Below, in pieces: positions 26,679 through 35,204 of a stretch of 53,045 nt of DNA. Positions within the stretch are counted from its first letter, which is position 1; every line of letters starts with the position of its first letter. The notes beneath the pieces are model-generated. The model had not been told where the DNA came from. It saw nothing but the letters and a program-made list of their open reading frames with translations, and made no database searches. Made by a program: the position numbers and the translations under genes. This DNA comes from Rhodospirillales bacterium (GTDB lineage Bacteria > Pseudomonadota > Alphaproteobacteria > Reyranellales > Reyranellaceae), in contig WHTW01000040.1 of assembly GCA_009377525.1 (NCBI GenBank), positions 1 through 53,045 on the forward strand. Direction: 5' to 3'.

Positions 26679-28423
26679 TCGACGATCCTGTCCTGCTGTC
26701 GCTGGTGCAGAAGCAGATCGACCATGTCGCCCGCCAGATGGGCTGGGTGATGACGCGCACGGCGCGAAGCCCGATCTTCAGCCAGAGCCATGACTTCTCC
26801 TGCTTCATCGGCGACGCGCGTGGCAACGTCATCTCGCAGGCCGACGGCCTTCCCATCCACACCGGCGGCGGCGGCTTCGCGCTGCGCGCCCTGCTGGCGG
26901 CCTTCGGCAACGCGATGGCGGATGGCGACGTCTATCTCCTCAACGACCCCTACACCGCTGGCAACAACCATCTGCCGGACTGGACGCTGGTGCGGCCGGT
27001 CTTCGTCGACGGCCTGCTGTCGGCGCTGGTCTGCAATCGCGCCCATCAGTCCGATATCGGCGGCGGCGCAGCGGGTACGTACAACGCAGCGGCCACCGAG
27101 ATCTTCCACGAAGGCATCCGCCTGCCACCCCTGCGGCTGATCGAGAAAGGCGAGGTGCGCGCCGACCTCTGGCAGCTCCTGCTGCTGAACACGCGCTGCC
27201 CCGATCTGCTCGACGGCGACCTGCGCGCCATGCTGGGCTCAACGGAGATCGGTGCGACGCGCCTCAGCGCGCTCATCCGCGAGCTCGGCACGACTGAGGG
27301 GCAGGCCTTTTTCGACGCCATCCTCGGCCACGCCGAGCGCGTCATGCGGGCCGAGATCGGGCGGATGCCAGCCGGCACGTATCGCGGCGAAGATGCCAGC
27401 GACACCGATTGCTTCGAGACGAAGGACGTTCGTGTCCGCCTCAGGCTCGACGTCGCCGATGGCGGCATGGTGTTCGACTTCACCGGCAGCGATCCGCAGA
27501 CCCGCGGCTTCAAGAACAGCTCGCTCGCCAACACGCATTCTGCCGTCTATGTCGCGGTCGGCGCCTTCTTCGATGCCGGCCTGCCGCGCAATGAAGGCAC
27601 CTATCGGCCGATCAGGATCGTGGCGCCCGAGGGAACGGTGGTGAACGCGCGCTATCCGGCGGCGATGACCATGAACACCGTGTACCCCGCGGGCGAGATC
27701 ATCCATGCCTGCTGGAAGGCGCTCGCCCAGCTCGATCGGGACCGCGCCTGCGCTGGCTGGGGCAAGGTCGCCTACTGCATTACCTCCGGCGCCGACAGCC
27801 GCGGACGGACCTACGTCATGTACCACTGGCACGGCTCGTCCGGCGGCGGCGCCGTCGCCGGCCGCGACGGCTTCAACACCATCGGGCAGCTCACCACGCT
27901 GGGCGGCATGTCGCTGCCCAATGTCGAGGTCTTCGAACAGCTCTACCCGATCACCGTCAAGCGCCAGGAATTCCGCTGCGACGCCGCGGGGCCAGGCCGC
28001 TTCCGCGGCGGCACCGGCGTCGACTACGAGGTCGATGTCGCGGCGTCGGCCGAGTATTCGTTCCGCGGCGAGGGCCTGTATACGCCGTCCGGCTTCGGTG
28101 TCGTGGGCGGCGGCACCGGACGGAGCGGCGCCATGACGCTGACGCCGAGGGACCAGACACCGATCGACGTGCCGCAGTACGGCGTGCGCTCCCTGCCGCC
28201 CCTGCACATCAAGGTCTCGTCGCCGGGTGGCGGCGGCTGGGGCAATCCGCATGAACGAGATCCTGCGCTTGTCCTGCGCGACGTCGAGGACGGCGTGGTC
28301 AGCGTGGAGGCGGCGCGGCAATACTATGCCGTCGTCCTGACGCCGGATGGCAGCGCCGTCGACCTCACCGCGACGCAGACCCTGCGGCGCTCCCTATCGC
28401 AACCCCGACCGCCGGGCCCATGA
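26675..28423 (+). CDS. hyuB: Hydantoinase/oxoprolinase subunit B
   Basis: 582 residues. It shows HyuB family blocks: IFSQSHDFSCFIGDARGNVI, LLNDPYTAGNNHLPDWTLVR, PIRIVAPEGTVVNARYPAAM and the glycine-rich end KVSSPGGGGWGNPHERD. Together with HyuA it makes the ATP-dependent amidohydrolase. It overlaps hyuA, and the aminotransferase-like gene starts 1 bp after its stop, so the three are one transcript. Confidence 0.92.
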   Translation: MIDDPVLLSLVQKQIDHVARQMGWVMTRTARSPIFSQSHDFSCFIGDARGNVISQADGLPIHTGGGGFALRALLAAFGNAMADGDVYLLNDPYTAGNNHLPDWTLVRPVFVDGLLSALVCNRAHQSDIGGGAAGTYNAAATEIFHEGIRLPPLRLIEKGEVRADLWQLLLLNTRCPDLLDGDLRAMLGSTEIGATRLSALIRELGTTEGQAFFDAILGHAERVMRAEIGRMPAGTYRGEDASDTDCFETKDVRVRLRLDVADGGMVFDFTGSDPQTRGFKNSSLANTHSAVYVAVGAFFDAGLPRNEGTYRPIRIVAPEGTVVNARYPAAMTMNTVYPAGEIIHACWKALAQLDRDRACAGWGKVAYCITSGADSRGRTYVMYHWHGSSGGGAVAGRDGFNTIGQLTTLGGMSLPNVEVFEQLYPITVKRQEFRCDAAGPGRFRGGTGVDYEVDVAASAEYSFRGEGLYTPSGFGVVGGGTGRSGAMTLTPRDQTPIDVPQYGVRSLPPLHIKVSSPGGGGWGNPHERDPALVLRDVEDGVVSVEAARQYYAVVLTPDGSAVDLTATQTLRRSLSQPRPPGP

Positions 28424-28424
28424 C

Positions 28425-29780
28425 ATGAGCACGTCTCCTCACCCTCGTTCCCACAACCAGGATGCAGCTCTTGGCCCGAAATCGCGCGCCGAGTTCGAGC
28501 GCTCCAAGGCCGTGACGCCGGGCGGCAGCATGCGGGCGGCGACCTATTTCGCGCCGCATCCGCCCTATGCCGCGCGCGGCTCAGGCCCCTGGGTCACCGA
28601 CGTGGACGGACGGCGCATCTTCGACTGCGCCAACAACTTCTTCTCCCTGATCCATGGCCATGCCTTCCCGCCGGTCGTGGCCGCCCTGCACGACGCGATC
28701 GACCGCGGCACGGCCTTCGGCCTGCCGCTGACCGGCGAATCCGATCTCGGCGAGGAGCTGCGCCGGCGCGCTCCGCGCCTCGAGCAGGTGCGCTTCGTCA
28801 ACTCCGGCACCGAAGCCGTGATGTTCGCGGTCAAGGCGGCGCGCGCCATCACCGGCCGGCCGGCGATCGCCAAGATCGAGGGCGCCTATCACGGCGCCTA
28901 CGATCACGTCGAGATCAGCCTCGACCCGACGCCCGACAACTGGGGAGCCGACCGCCCCGCCAGCGTGCCTTATGCCAAGGGCACGCCGCGCGCCGTCGCC
29001 GAGGACACGCTCGTCCTGCGTTTCAACGAGCCGCAGCAGTGCCGCGAGCTCCTGCAGGAGCATGCCCATCGGCTGGCGGCGGTGCTGCTCGATCCGCTGG
29101 CGTCGCGCGCCGGCATGGTGCCGGCGAGTGTCGCATTCTGCGAGGCCCTGCAGGAGTCCTGCCGCAAGCCCGGCATCCTGCTGATCATGGACGAGGTCAT
29201 CTCCTTCCGCCTGGCCTCTGGCGGCGCGCATGATGCGTTTGGCCTCGAGCCCGACCTGGTGGCGCTGGCCAAGATCATCGGCGGCGGCCTGCCGGTCGGC
29301 GCGGTGGCCGGCCCGGCGCGCCACATGGCGGTGTTCGATCACACCAAGGGCAAGCCCGCCGTGTCACACGGCGGCACGTTCAGCGCCAATCCCCTGTCCA
29401 TGGCGGCGGGCGTCGCGGCGATGCGCGCCTACGACGACGAGGCGGTCGCGCGCCTCAACCGGATGGGAGATGATCTGCGCCAGGCGGCAAACATGGCCTT
29501 CAGCCAGCGCAGCCTGCCGGCGCAGATGACCGGCCTTGGCTCGCTGTTCCGCCTGCATCCGTCGACCGCCGCCATCACCGACTATCGAAGCTGCTACCAG
29601 AAGGCGGCGCAGAAGACGGCCATCTCAGCCATCCAGTTCGGCCTGCTCGAGCGCGGCTATCTGCTCACACCCAACTGCTCGGGCGCCTTGTCGACACCGA
29701 TGACCGACGCCGACATCCGCGACCTCACCGCCGCGATCGTCGAGGCGGTGAGCGAGACGCGAAGTGCGAACTCCTGGTAG
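28425..29780 (+). CDS. Class III PLP-dependent aminotransferase/aminomutase (GSA-AM-like)
   Basis: 451 residues, fold type I. The PLP lysine is K283 in LVALAKIIGGGLPVGAVAG, the pyridine-contacting aspartate D256 is in LIMDEVISFR, and FVNSGTEAVMFAVKAAR binds the phosphate. The closest general family is glutamate-1-semialdehyde aminomutase, but similar enzymes include beta-amino-acid aminotransferases and racemases. Its tight coupling to hyuAB suggests it acts on the amino acid released by the hydantoinase, not in haem synthesis. The N-terminal ~15 residues are not conserved. Confidence 0.87.
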   Translation: MSTSPHPRSHNQDAALGPKSRAEFERSKAVTPGGSMRAATYFAPHPPYAARGSGPWVTDVDGRRIFDCANNFFSLIHGHAFPPVVAALHDAIDRGTAFGLPLTGESDLGEELRRRAPRLEQVRFVNSGTEAVMFAVKAARAITGRPAIAKIEGAYHGAYDHVEISLDPTPDNWGADRPASVPYAKGTPRAVAEDTLVLRFNEPQQCRELLQEHAHRLAAVLLDPLASRAGMVPASVAFCEALQESCRKPGILLIMDEVISFRLASGGAHDAFGLEPDLVALAKIIGGGLPVGAVAGPARHMAVFDHTKGKPAVSHGGTFSANPLSMAAGVAAMRAYDDEAVARLNRMGDDLRQAANMAFSQRSLPAQMTGLGSLFRLHPSTAAITDYRSCYQKAAQKTAISAIQFGLLERGYLLTPNCSGALSTPMTDADIRDLTAAIVEAVSETRSANSW

Positions 29781-29786
29781 CCGCAG

Positions 29787-30173
29787 CTAGCCGCGAAACG
29801 CCGCCGCCACCTTGGCAGTATCCTCGACGACGCAGAACGAGGTGATCTGCCGTCGCGCACCCGAGCACCATGGCCCAGTCGGCGGCGAAGGTGCGGCCCG
29901 TGGGCTTGGCCTTGGCCGACCAGATAGCGGTCGCCACGACCTCGTCGCCCGCCGGCAGCACGTGCTTGGGCTCCCAGGTGAGCACGTCGAGCGCCGCGCC
30001 AATCTTGGTGAAGAACTGACCCACGCCATCCGGTCCCTTGTAGGCGCCGCCAGAGGGCAATTCCGGCCCACCGGCTTGACGCCAATCGACGTCCTTGGTG
30101 ACGCGCGCCACGATGAAGGCCGGATCGCCGCGACCGAATGCGTCGAAGCAATCCCGGCATTCCCTGCCTCCAT
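29787..30173 (-). pseudogene. Frameshifted SnoaL/NTF2-like protein
   Basis: Minus-strand codons give FDAFGRGDPAFIVARVTKDV, then YKGPDGVGQFFTKIGAALDV and AADWAMVLG, a clear SnoaL-like cone-fold domain. After that the frame degrades, and the family ending ITSFCVVEDTAKVAAAFRG continues in another frame, so a one-base change occurred near 29858. The start is also unclear: the only nearby ATG (30173) is out of frame with FDAFGRGD, implying a second shift. The gene is probably dead, though a sequencing error is not excluded. Confidence 0.65.
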
Positions 30174-30238
30174 TGTCTGGCGCGCCTATCACGGCGCGCC
30201 GACGAGAACGGACGCGAGGCGGGCCTTTCACATCAGCG

Positions 30239-30487
30239 TTACTTTTTCGTAATGCCCCAGAAGGCGATGACCGGCGGCGGCACCGCGCGGGTCTCGATGT
30301 TGGAGCGCACCGCCCGGACGCCGACCCACTCGCCGAGAGGCACGTGAGTCACGATCTCGACGAAATGGCGCTGGACCTCCTCGGCCGCAGCCTTCTTCTC
30401 GGCGGGCGTGGCGGCGCGCATGTACTTGTCGCGCAGCGCCTCCATCTTCTCGTCGCACGGCCAGCCGGCCCGCGCCTTGTGGCGGCA
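30239..30487 (-). pseudogene. C-terminal fragment of a peptide-type ABC substrate-binding protein
   Basis: The minus strand reads KARAGWPCDEKMEALRDKY and ends PPPVIAFWGITKK with a stop at 30239. This matches the end of SBP_bac_5 proteins such as the one at 13519-15087 (AWFGWPCDPEMEKLRAAY and PVPVMWNITKK). The frame closes at a stop near 30488 and no upstream part is present, so at least 400 residues are missing. An ATG at 30445 is internal. Confidence 0.72.
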
Positions 30488-30563
30488 TCGTCGCTAACCT
30501 CCGAACGCAGAGTTGCTCGGTCCTCCCCCCGGGGCGAACGTCCACGGCAAAGCGTAGGCCTAA

Positions 30564-31321
30564 ATGCAGGCACCCATCGAAAGGCAGGAAACGAACGGCA
30601 AGCCGCGCACACTCATTCCAAAGCGAATCGGCATCATCCTGTCCACCATCTTGTTCGGCATCCCGGCTTTGCTGCCATGGCTCGTCACCGATTTCGGTGT
30701 CCCAGCCCTGGTGGCGAGAGGATGGAATCCTCTCCTCGCATGGTTCCTGGCTGGGACGGTCGTCTTCGCTCCGCTTCTTGCCGCGGCCATCTTCGGCGCG
30801 AGCATGACACTTTCGACGTCGTCACCTTCGATGATTCTCGAACACCTGCGCGTCCACCATCTAAGCTTTGACGAGTGGCGGTTGACGGCATTGGCACTTG
30901 CCTGGACGGCGACGGCCATCGCCGTGTTGAGCCTTCTCAATGCGAATGTCTGGCCCGGCTTGCCGACGGAACCATCATTCATGACCATCCGCCCCCTCAA
31001 ACCGCCTCAATACTATCTCTTCGCCCTGTGGTTGCCGTACTTCGCCGTCAACATCATCGGCGAAGAGCTATGGTGGCGCGGATTCATCCAGCCACGTCAG
31101 GAACCGGTGTTTGGTCGCAGCACCCGGATCATACAGGGGCTTCTTCATGGCGCCTTTCACTTCAGTTTTGGAGCTGGCGTTGTCTTCATTGTTTGGCCCG
31201 TTCTGTTCGGCATACCGTGGCTCGTCCAGCGAACGCGAATACAGCGACGGGGCTGATAATTCACGCCGTAGTCAATGGCACGGGCTTCGTTGCCGTCAAT
31301 CTCGGTCTCCTTCCGACTTGA
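30564..31321 (+). pseudogene. Frameshifted CPBP family intramembrane metalloprotease-like protein
   Basis: The first frame (30564-31256) gives ~230 residues with helices and the CPBP motifs EELWWRGFIQPR (E167, E168, R172) and LLHGAFHFSFG (H195, H199), ending FGIPWLVQRTRIQRRG. The missing third motif, NTATGLIIHAVVNGTGF, follows at once in another frame up to a stop at 31321. A one-base change near 31225-31240 explains this. CPBP proteins are Abi/Rce1-type membrane proteases or bacteriocin-immunity proteins. The product is either truncated or the base change is an error. Confidence 0.68.
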
Positions 31322-31429
31322 CGTCCTGCGATCATGGCTGCTGCGGGCACCTGTCGCGTCCCGATTCGGTTTCGGACCACACCCCCAGGAACCGCCGGTC
31401 CCTGTCCTGCCCAGCCGTCCTTCAGTCGC

Positions 31430-32809
31430 TCAATCGAGGAACCCGAAGTACCGTGGCAGCCAGAGGATGATCTCCGGCCAGATCATGCAAGAGGCCAGCG
31501 CGATCACCTGCAACACGACGAACGGAATGATGCCGCGATAGATGTGCCCCATCGTGACCGAAGGCGGTACGGTCGACTTCATGTAGAACAGCGCGAAGCC
31601 GAACGGTGGCGTCAGGAACGCCGACTGCAGGTTGACCGCAATCAGCACGACGAACCACAGCATGAAATCCTTGTTGGCGGCGATGTGCGGCGTGAAGTCG
31701 ACGACGCGCAGGAGGGGCGCGAAGATCGGCAGCACGATCAGACAGATCTCGAGCCAGTCGAAGAAGAAGCCCATGATGAAGACCAGCCCCATCACGAAGA
31801 TCAAGATCTCCCAGCCGGTGTCGATGCCGACCGCGGTCAGGAGCTCTGCCACCAGATCGTCGCCGCCCAGCGCCCGGAAGACGAAGGAGAAAAGCGTGGC
31901 GCCGAAGATGATGAAAAACACCAGCGCGTTCGTGAGCGCCGAGCTTTCAATGACATCCGTCAGCATCTTCATGTTGAGGCGCCCGTTCCACCAGGCCAGC
32001 AACAAGGCACCGGCGCAGCCCGCGCCGCCCGCCTCGGTCGGTGTAGCGAAACCTCCGAAGATCGATCCCAGGACGACGAAGATCAGGAAGGCCGGCGGCA
32101 GGAAGCTGCGAAGCAGGAGCCGAATGAGCTCCTGATGGCTCTGCGGGCCGGCATCGGCCGCCAGGGGTGGGGCAAGGTCCGGCCTGGCCGCCGCGAGAAT
32201 GCCAATGTAGATCAGATAGACCAGCGACATGATGACGCCGGGCAGGATCGCGGCGGTGAACAGCGTGCCGACCGAGATGGTCATGAGGTCGCCCATGATG
32301 ACCAGCATGATGCTGGGCGGGATGAGGATGCCCAGAGTGCCTGCCGATGCGATTGTGCCGACCGACAGTTCCTTGGAGTAGCCGCGTTCCAGCATGGTGG
32401 GGAGCGCGATCAGGGTCAGCATGATGACCGAAGCACCGACGATGCCGGTGGTCGCCGCCATGATCGTGCCCATGATCGTGACCGACATGGCGAGGCCGCC
32501 GGGAATGCGGCGCGTCAGCACCTGCAGTGCCTTGAGCAGCTCATCGGCGACGCCGGATCGCTCGAGTATGGTGCCCATGAACACGAACATGGGCACGGCA
32601 ATGAGAACCTGGTTCTGCACCGCCTGGCCCCAGATGCGCGGGATCAGGCTGCCGAACTGGGCGGGACGGAAGACATCGAAGAAGATGCCCAGCACGCCGA
32701 AGCTCAGCGCCACGCCGCCCAGCACGAAGGCCACCGGATAGCCCACGAACATGATGAACGTGAGCACCAGGAACATCAGGATGGCGAGATGATCGGCGAT
32801 CCATTCCAT
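31430..32809 (-). CDS. dctM: TRAP transporter large membrane subunit
   Basis: 459 residues, about 12 helices, with the DctM-like segments MFLVLTFIMFVGYPVAFVLG at the N-terminus and TGIVGASVIMLTLIALPTML near 130. It carries the ion-coupled transport path and works with the DctP and DctQ proteins encoded upstream on the same strand. The ATG at 32809 is 11 bp after the dctQ stop. Confidence 0.93.
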   Translation of the reverse strand: MEWIADHLAILMFLVLTFIMFVGYPVAFVLGGVALSFGVLGIFFDVFRPAQFGSLIPRIWGQAVQNQVLIAVPMFVFMGTILERSGVADELLKALQVLTRRIPGGLAMSVTIMGTIMAATTGIVGASVIMLTLIALPTMLERGYSKELSVGTIASAGTLGILIPPSIMLVIMGDLMTISVGTLFTAAILPGVIMSLVYLIYIGILAAARPDLAPPLAADAGPQSHQELIRLLLRSFLPPAFLIFVVLGSIFGGFATPTEAGGAGCAGALLLAWWNGRLNMKMLTDVIESSALTNALVFFIIFGATLFSFVFRALGGDDLVAELLTAVGIDTGWEILIFVMGLVFIMGFFFDWLEICLIVLPIFAPLLRVVDFTPHIAANKDFMLWFVVLIAVNLQSAFLTPPFGFALFYMKSTVPPSVTMGHIYRGIIPFVVLQVIALASCMIWPEIILWLPRYFGFLD

Positions 32810-32820
32810 GGCCGGCCTCC

Positions 32821-33381
32821 CTAGTGGCTGGCCGCGGGCGGAGCGGCGCGCGCGGCAAGGTCAGGAGGGCCGAAGAGCATGACCAGCTTGCGCATCAGCA
32901 CCGAAGCGACGGCAAGATCGAGCAGCAACAGGCCAAGGACGAGGCAAAACTTGATGATCCAGCGATGCGGCAATCCGTTCGGCGCATCCGAGCTCTCGTT
33001 CTGGATGAACGCCGTCTGGGCGAACAGGTACGAATAGTAAGTCGCCACCGCACAATACGGGATGGCAAAGACGATAAGTCCGAAGATCTCGAGCTTGGCC
33101 TGCTGGCGGGGAGTCTTGCCGGCGGTGAAGACGTCGATGCGGACATGGACGTTGCGGACGTAGGCATAGCCCAGCCAGAAGATGAACAGCATGCCGTGAA
33201 GGTGCCATTCGAGTTCCTGGATCGGCGTCGACCCGAAGCCCGGGATCTGGAAGCCGATTTTGCGGGTCAGGATGTCCCAGCAGATGACGAACACAAGAGC
33301 GACGAACAACCAACCGAACCACCAAGCGATCCTGGCCAGAAGCCGATCAATCGCGTTGCTGACGCCAAGCAATGCACCCAT
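32821..33381 (-). CDS. dctQ: TRAP transporter small membrane subunit
   Basis: 186 residues with four helices, including WWFGWLFVALVFVICWDILT and LFIFWLGYAYVRNVHVRIDV. The latter is the DctQ signature (N-x-H-V-R-x-D). It forms the membrane complex with DctM. It lies 127 bp after dctP and 11 bp before dctM. Confidence 0.92.
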   Translation of the reverse strand: MGALLGVSNAIDRLLARIAWWFGWLFVALVFVICWDILTRKIGFQIPGFGSTPIQELEWHLHGMLFIFWLGYAYVRNVHVRIDVFTAGKTPRQQAKLEIFGLIVFAIPYCAVATYYSYLFAQTAFIQNESSDAPNGLPHRWIIKFCLVLGLLLLDLAVASVLMRKLVMLFGPPDLAARAAPPAASH

Positions 33382-33508
33382 GACTCAACTTCCCCGCATC
33401 AAAGCCGGCCGCCGGCCGTCGACCTTTCGGCCGACGGAACGATGCGTCCGGAAAGCATGATGGAAAATGAGACGCGGCCGGATCGTCGTCCGGCCGCGCT
33501 CCCATCGC

Positions 33509-34558
33509 CTATTGCAGGTAGCCGCGATCCTTCCAGATCGCGTATTCCTTGCGGAACTTGTTGAGCGAGTCCCAGGCCTTCTTGAATTCGGGGCTCTTGG
33601 CGGCCTGCTCCGCGGCCACTTCCTCCCAGGCCTTCTCGAAGGCCTTGAGGAACTCGGGAGTCCAAGTCACGAGATTGACGCCCTTGCTCGTAAGTTCCGC
33701 CAGCGCCTTGGGCTGCAGGGACTCGCCAAGGCTCATGCCGCGCAACACGGTCTGGTCGCAAGCCGCCTCGATGACCAGCTTCTGATGAGGCGAGAAGGAA
33801 TCCCACTTCGCCTTGTTGATGATCAGGTCGCCGACTGTGGCTTGCTGATGCCAGCCGGGGAAGTAGTAGTACTTCGCCACCTGGTGGAAGCCGAGGCTGA
33901 GGTCCATGACCGGCATGGAGAACTCGGTGGCGTCGATCGTGCCGAGCTGCAGGGCCTGGAAGATTTCACCCGCCTGCAGGAGCTGGGTCGAGACGCCGAG
34001 CTTCTGCATGACATTGGCGCCCAGACCGAAGAAACGCATCTTCAGTCCTTTGAGGTCCTCGAGCGTCTTGATCTCCTTGCGGAACCAGCCGGATGCTTCG
34101 GGCGGGATCAGGTGGCACATCACCGAGTGAATGTTGTACTTGGCGTAGAGGTCCTGCATCATCTTCTCGCCGCCGCCCTGCTTCATCCAGGCGAGATATT
34201 CGCCGAGACCGGGACCGAACGGCACGGTCGAGAAAACCGCGAAAGCGATGTCCTTGCCCGTCCAGTAACCGGGCGTGGCCCAGGCCATGTCGAGCGCGCC
34301 GGAGGCCACCGAGTCGAAGGCCTGGCCGGGCGGCACGAGGGCGCCGGGCTCGAAGAACTTGATGTCGATCGATCCGTTCGACAGCTTGCGGATCTGGTCG
34401 ACGGTGAAGTTGGCGTTCGGTCCAAGCAACGCCAGCGTCGACGCGAAGTTCGACTGCATCTGCACGCGGACCTTCTTGTCCTGAGCTGCAACCGAGCCCG
34501 CCCCCAACGCGACTGCGCCGGCGGCGGCTAATCCTACTAATCTACCAATCAAGCGCAT
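33509..34558 (-). CDS. dctP: TRAP transporter substrate-binding protein, 2-oxoacid-type DctP
   Basis: 349 residues. The signal peptide is MRLIGRLVGLAAAGAVALGA to VAAQ. The mature protein has the DctP core: GWFRKEIKTLEDLKGLKMRF and LGTIDATEFSMPVMDLSLGF, then KYYYFPGWHQQ, which resembles the TakP group that binds 2-oxo acids or lactate as metal salts. GGGAGG precedes the ATG at 34558. It is separated from the upstream AtzH-like gene by 241 bp with no recognisable gene. Confidence 0.9.
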   Translation of the reverse strand: MRLIGRLVGLAAAGAVALGAGSVAAQDKKVRVQMQSNFASTLALLGPNANFTVDQIRKLSNGSIDIKFFEPGALVPPGQAFDSVASGALDMAWATPGYWTGKDIAFAVFSTVPFGPGLGEYLAWMKQGGGEKMMQDLYAKYNIHSVMCHLIPPEASGWFRKEIKTLEDLKGLKMRFFGLGANVMQKLGVSTQLLQAGEIFQALQLGTIDATEFSMPVMDLSLGFHQVAKYYYFPGWHQQATVGDLIINKAKWDSFSPHQKLVIEAACDQTVLRGMSLGESLQPKALAELTSKGVNLVTWTPEFLKAFEKAWEEVAAEQAAKSPEFKKAWDSLNKFRKEYAIWKDRGYLQ

Positions 34559-34799
34559 AACTTTCCTCCCGTAGGTCAAAGCCACGCGAAGGACGCTGGT
34601 CGTCCAATGTGCCTTGTCCCTCGCTCCCTGATCCGGAGGCCGTTGGTCGACCTGCCGGTGCCCCCCGATTCCCGATGAGCAACTTGTCAGACGACAGAAT
34701 TGCAGGCCGCCGTCCGGAATGTCAAACACCGCGTCAAGTGATGACTCCGGCGAGCACGGCTGTGCCGTCAAATAGGCAGGCTTCTCGAGCCGTCGGGGC

Positions 34800-35204
34800 T
34801 CACCAAAGAGGCTTTCCATCCATCGTCGAGACGTGCGCGGCGATCACCTTCCAGCCGGCATCGGGAAAGCGCACCCAGGTCTGGCTCTGGCGACCAACCA
34901 GGTCCCTTCCGCGGACCTTGAACTCCAGATTCACGGCGGCGACATCGCGGCCGAGCGTCAGGATTTCCAGGCGAGTGCGCCGCTCCTTGATGCCGGGGCC
35001 GGGCGGCCGTGCCACGCGATGGGCATGGATCTCGTCGAAGCCGTAGCCGTTCTCGTGCATGGCATAGCGGATGGTGTGCGGGCTCCGCCAGAAGGTGGCG
35101 TCGAGCACATCGATGTTCTTGTCGATCAAGGCCTGCTCGTAACGCTCGAACAATCCGCGGACCTCTTCGACCACTTCCGGGATGTTTGGCGCGAGCTCCT
35201 TCAC
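34800..35204 (-). CDS. AtzH/HpxZ-like protein (DUF3225), NTF2 fold
   Basis: 134 residues: EVRGLFERYEQALIDKNIDV, DATFWRSPHTIRYAMHENGY and WVRFPDAGWKVIAAHVSTMD. These match the AtzH/HpxZ family, small NTF2-fold proteins found with amidases of urea, oxalurate and s-triazine breakdown; AtzH hydrolyses 1,3-dicarboxyurea. Its ATG overlaps the amidase stop by 4 bp, which is the usual gene pairing. The likely role is in the same amide or carboxy-urea pathway. Confidence 0.85.
   Translation of the reverse strand: MKELAPNIPEVVEEVRGLFERYEQALIDKNIDVLDATFWRSPHTIRYAMHENGYGFDEIHAHRVARPPGPGIKERRTRLEILTLGRDVAAVNLEFKVRGRDLVGRQSQTWVRFPDAGWKVIAAHVSTMDGKPLW

Noticed and set aside
28425..29780. Class III PLP enzyme as the haem-pathway hemL
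   Set aside because: It is coupled to hyuAB under a GntR regulator and has an atypical N-terminus; a catabolic role is more likely, so no hemL symbol was given.
31334..32824. A 496-codon + strand open frame
   Set aside because: It is antisense to the TRAP large subunit gene and is dominated by Asp/Gln/His/Arg; no recognisable domain.
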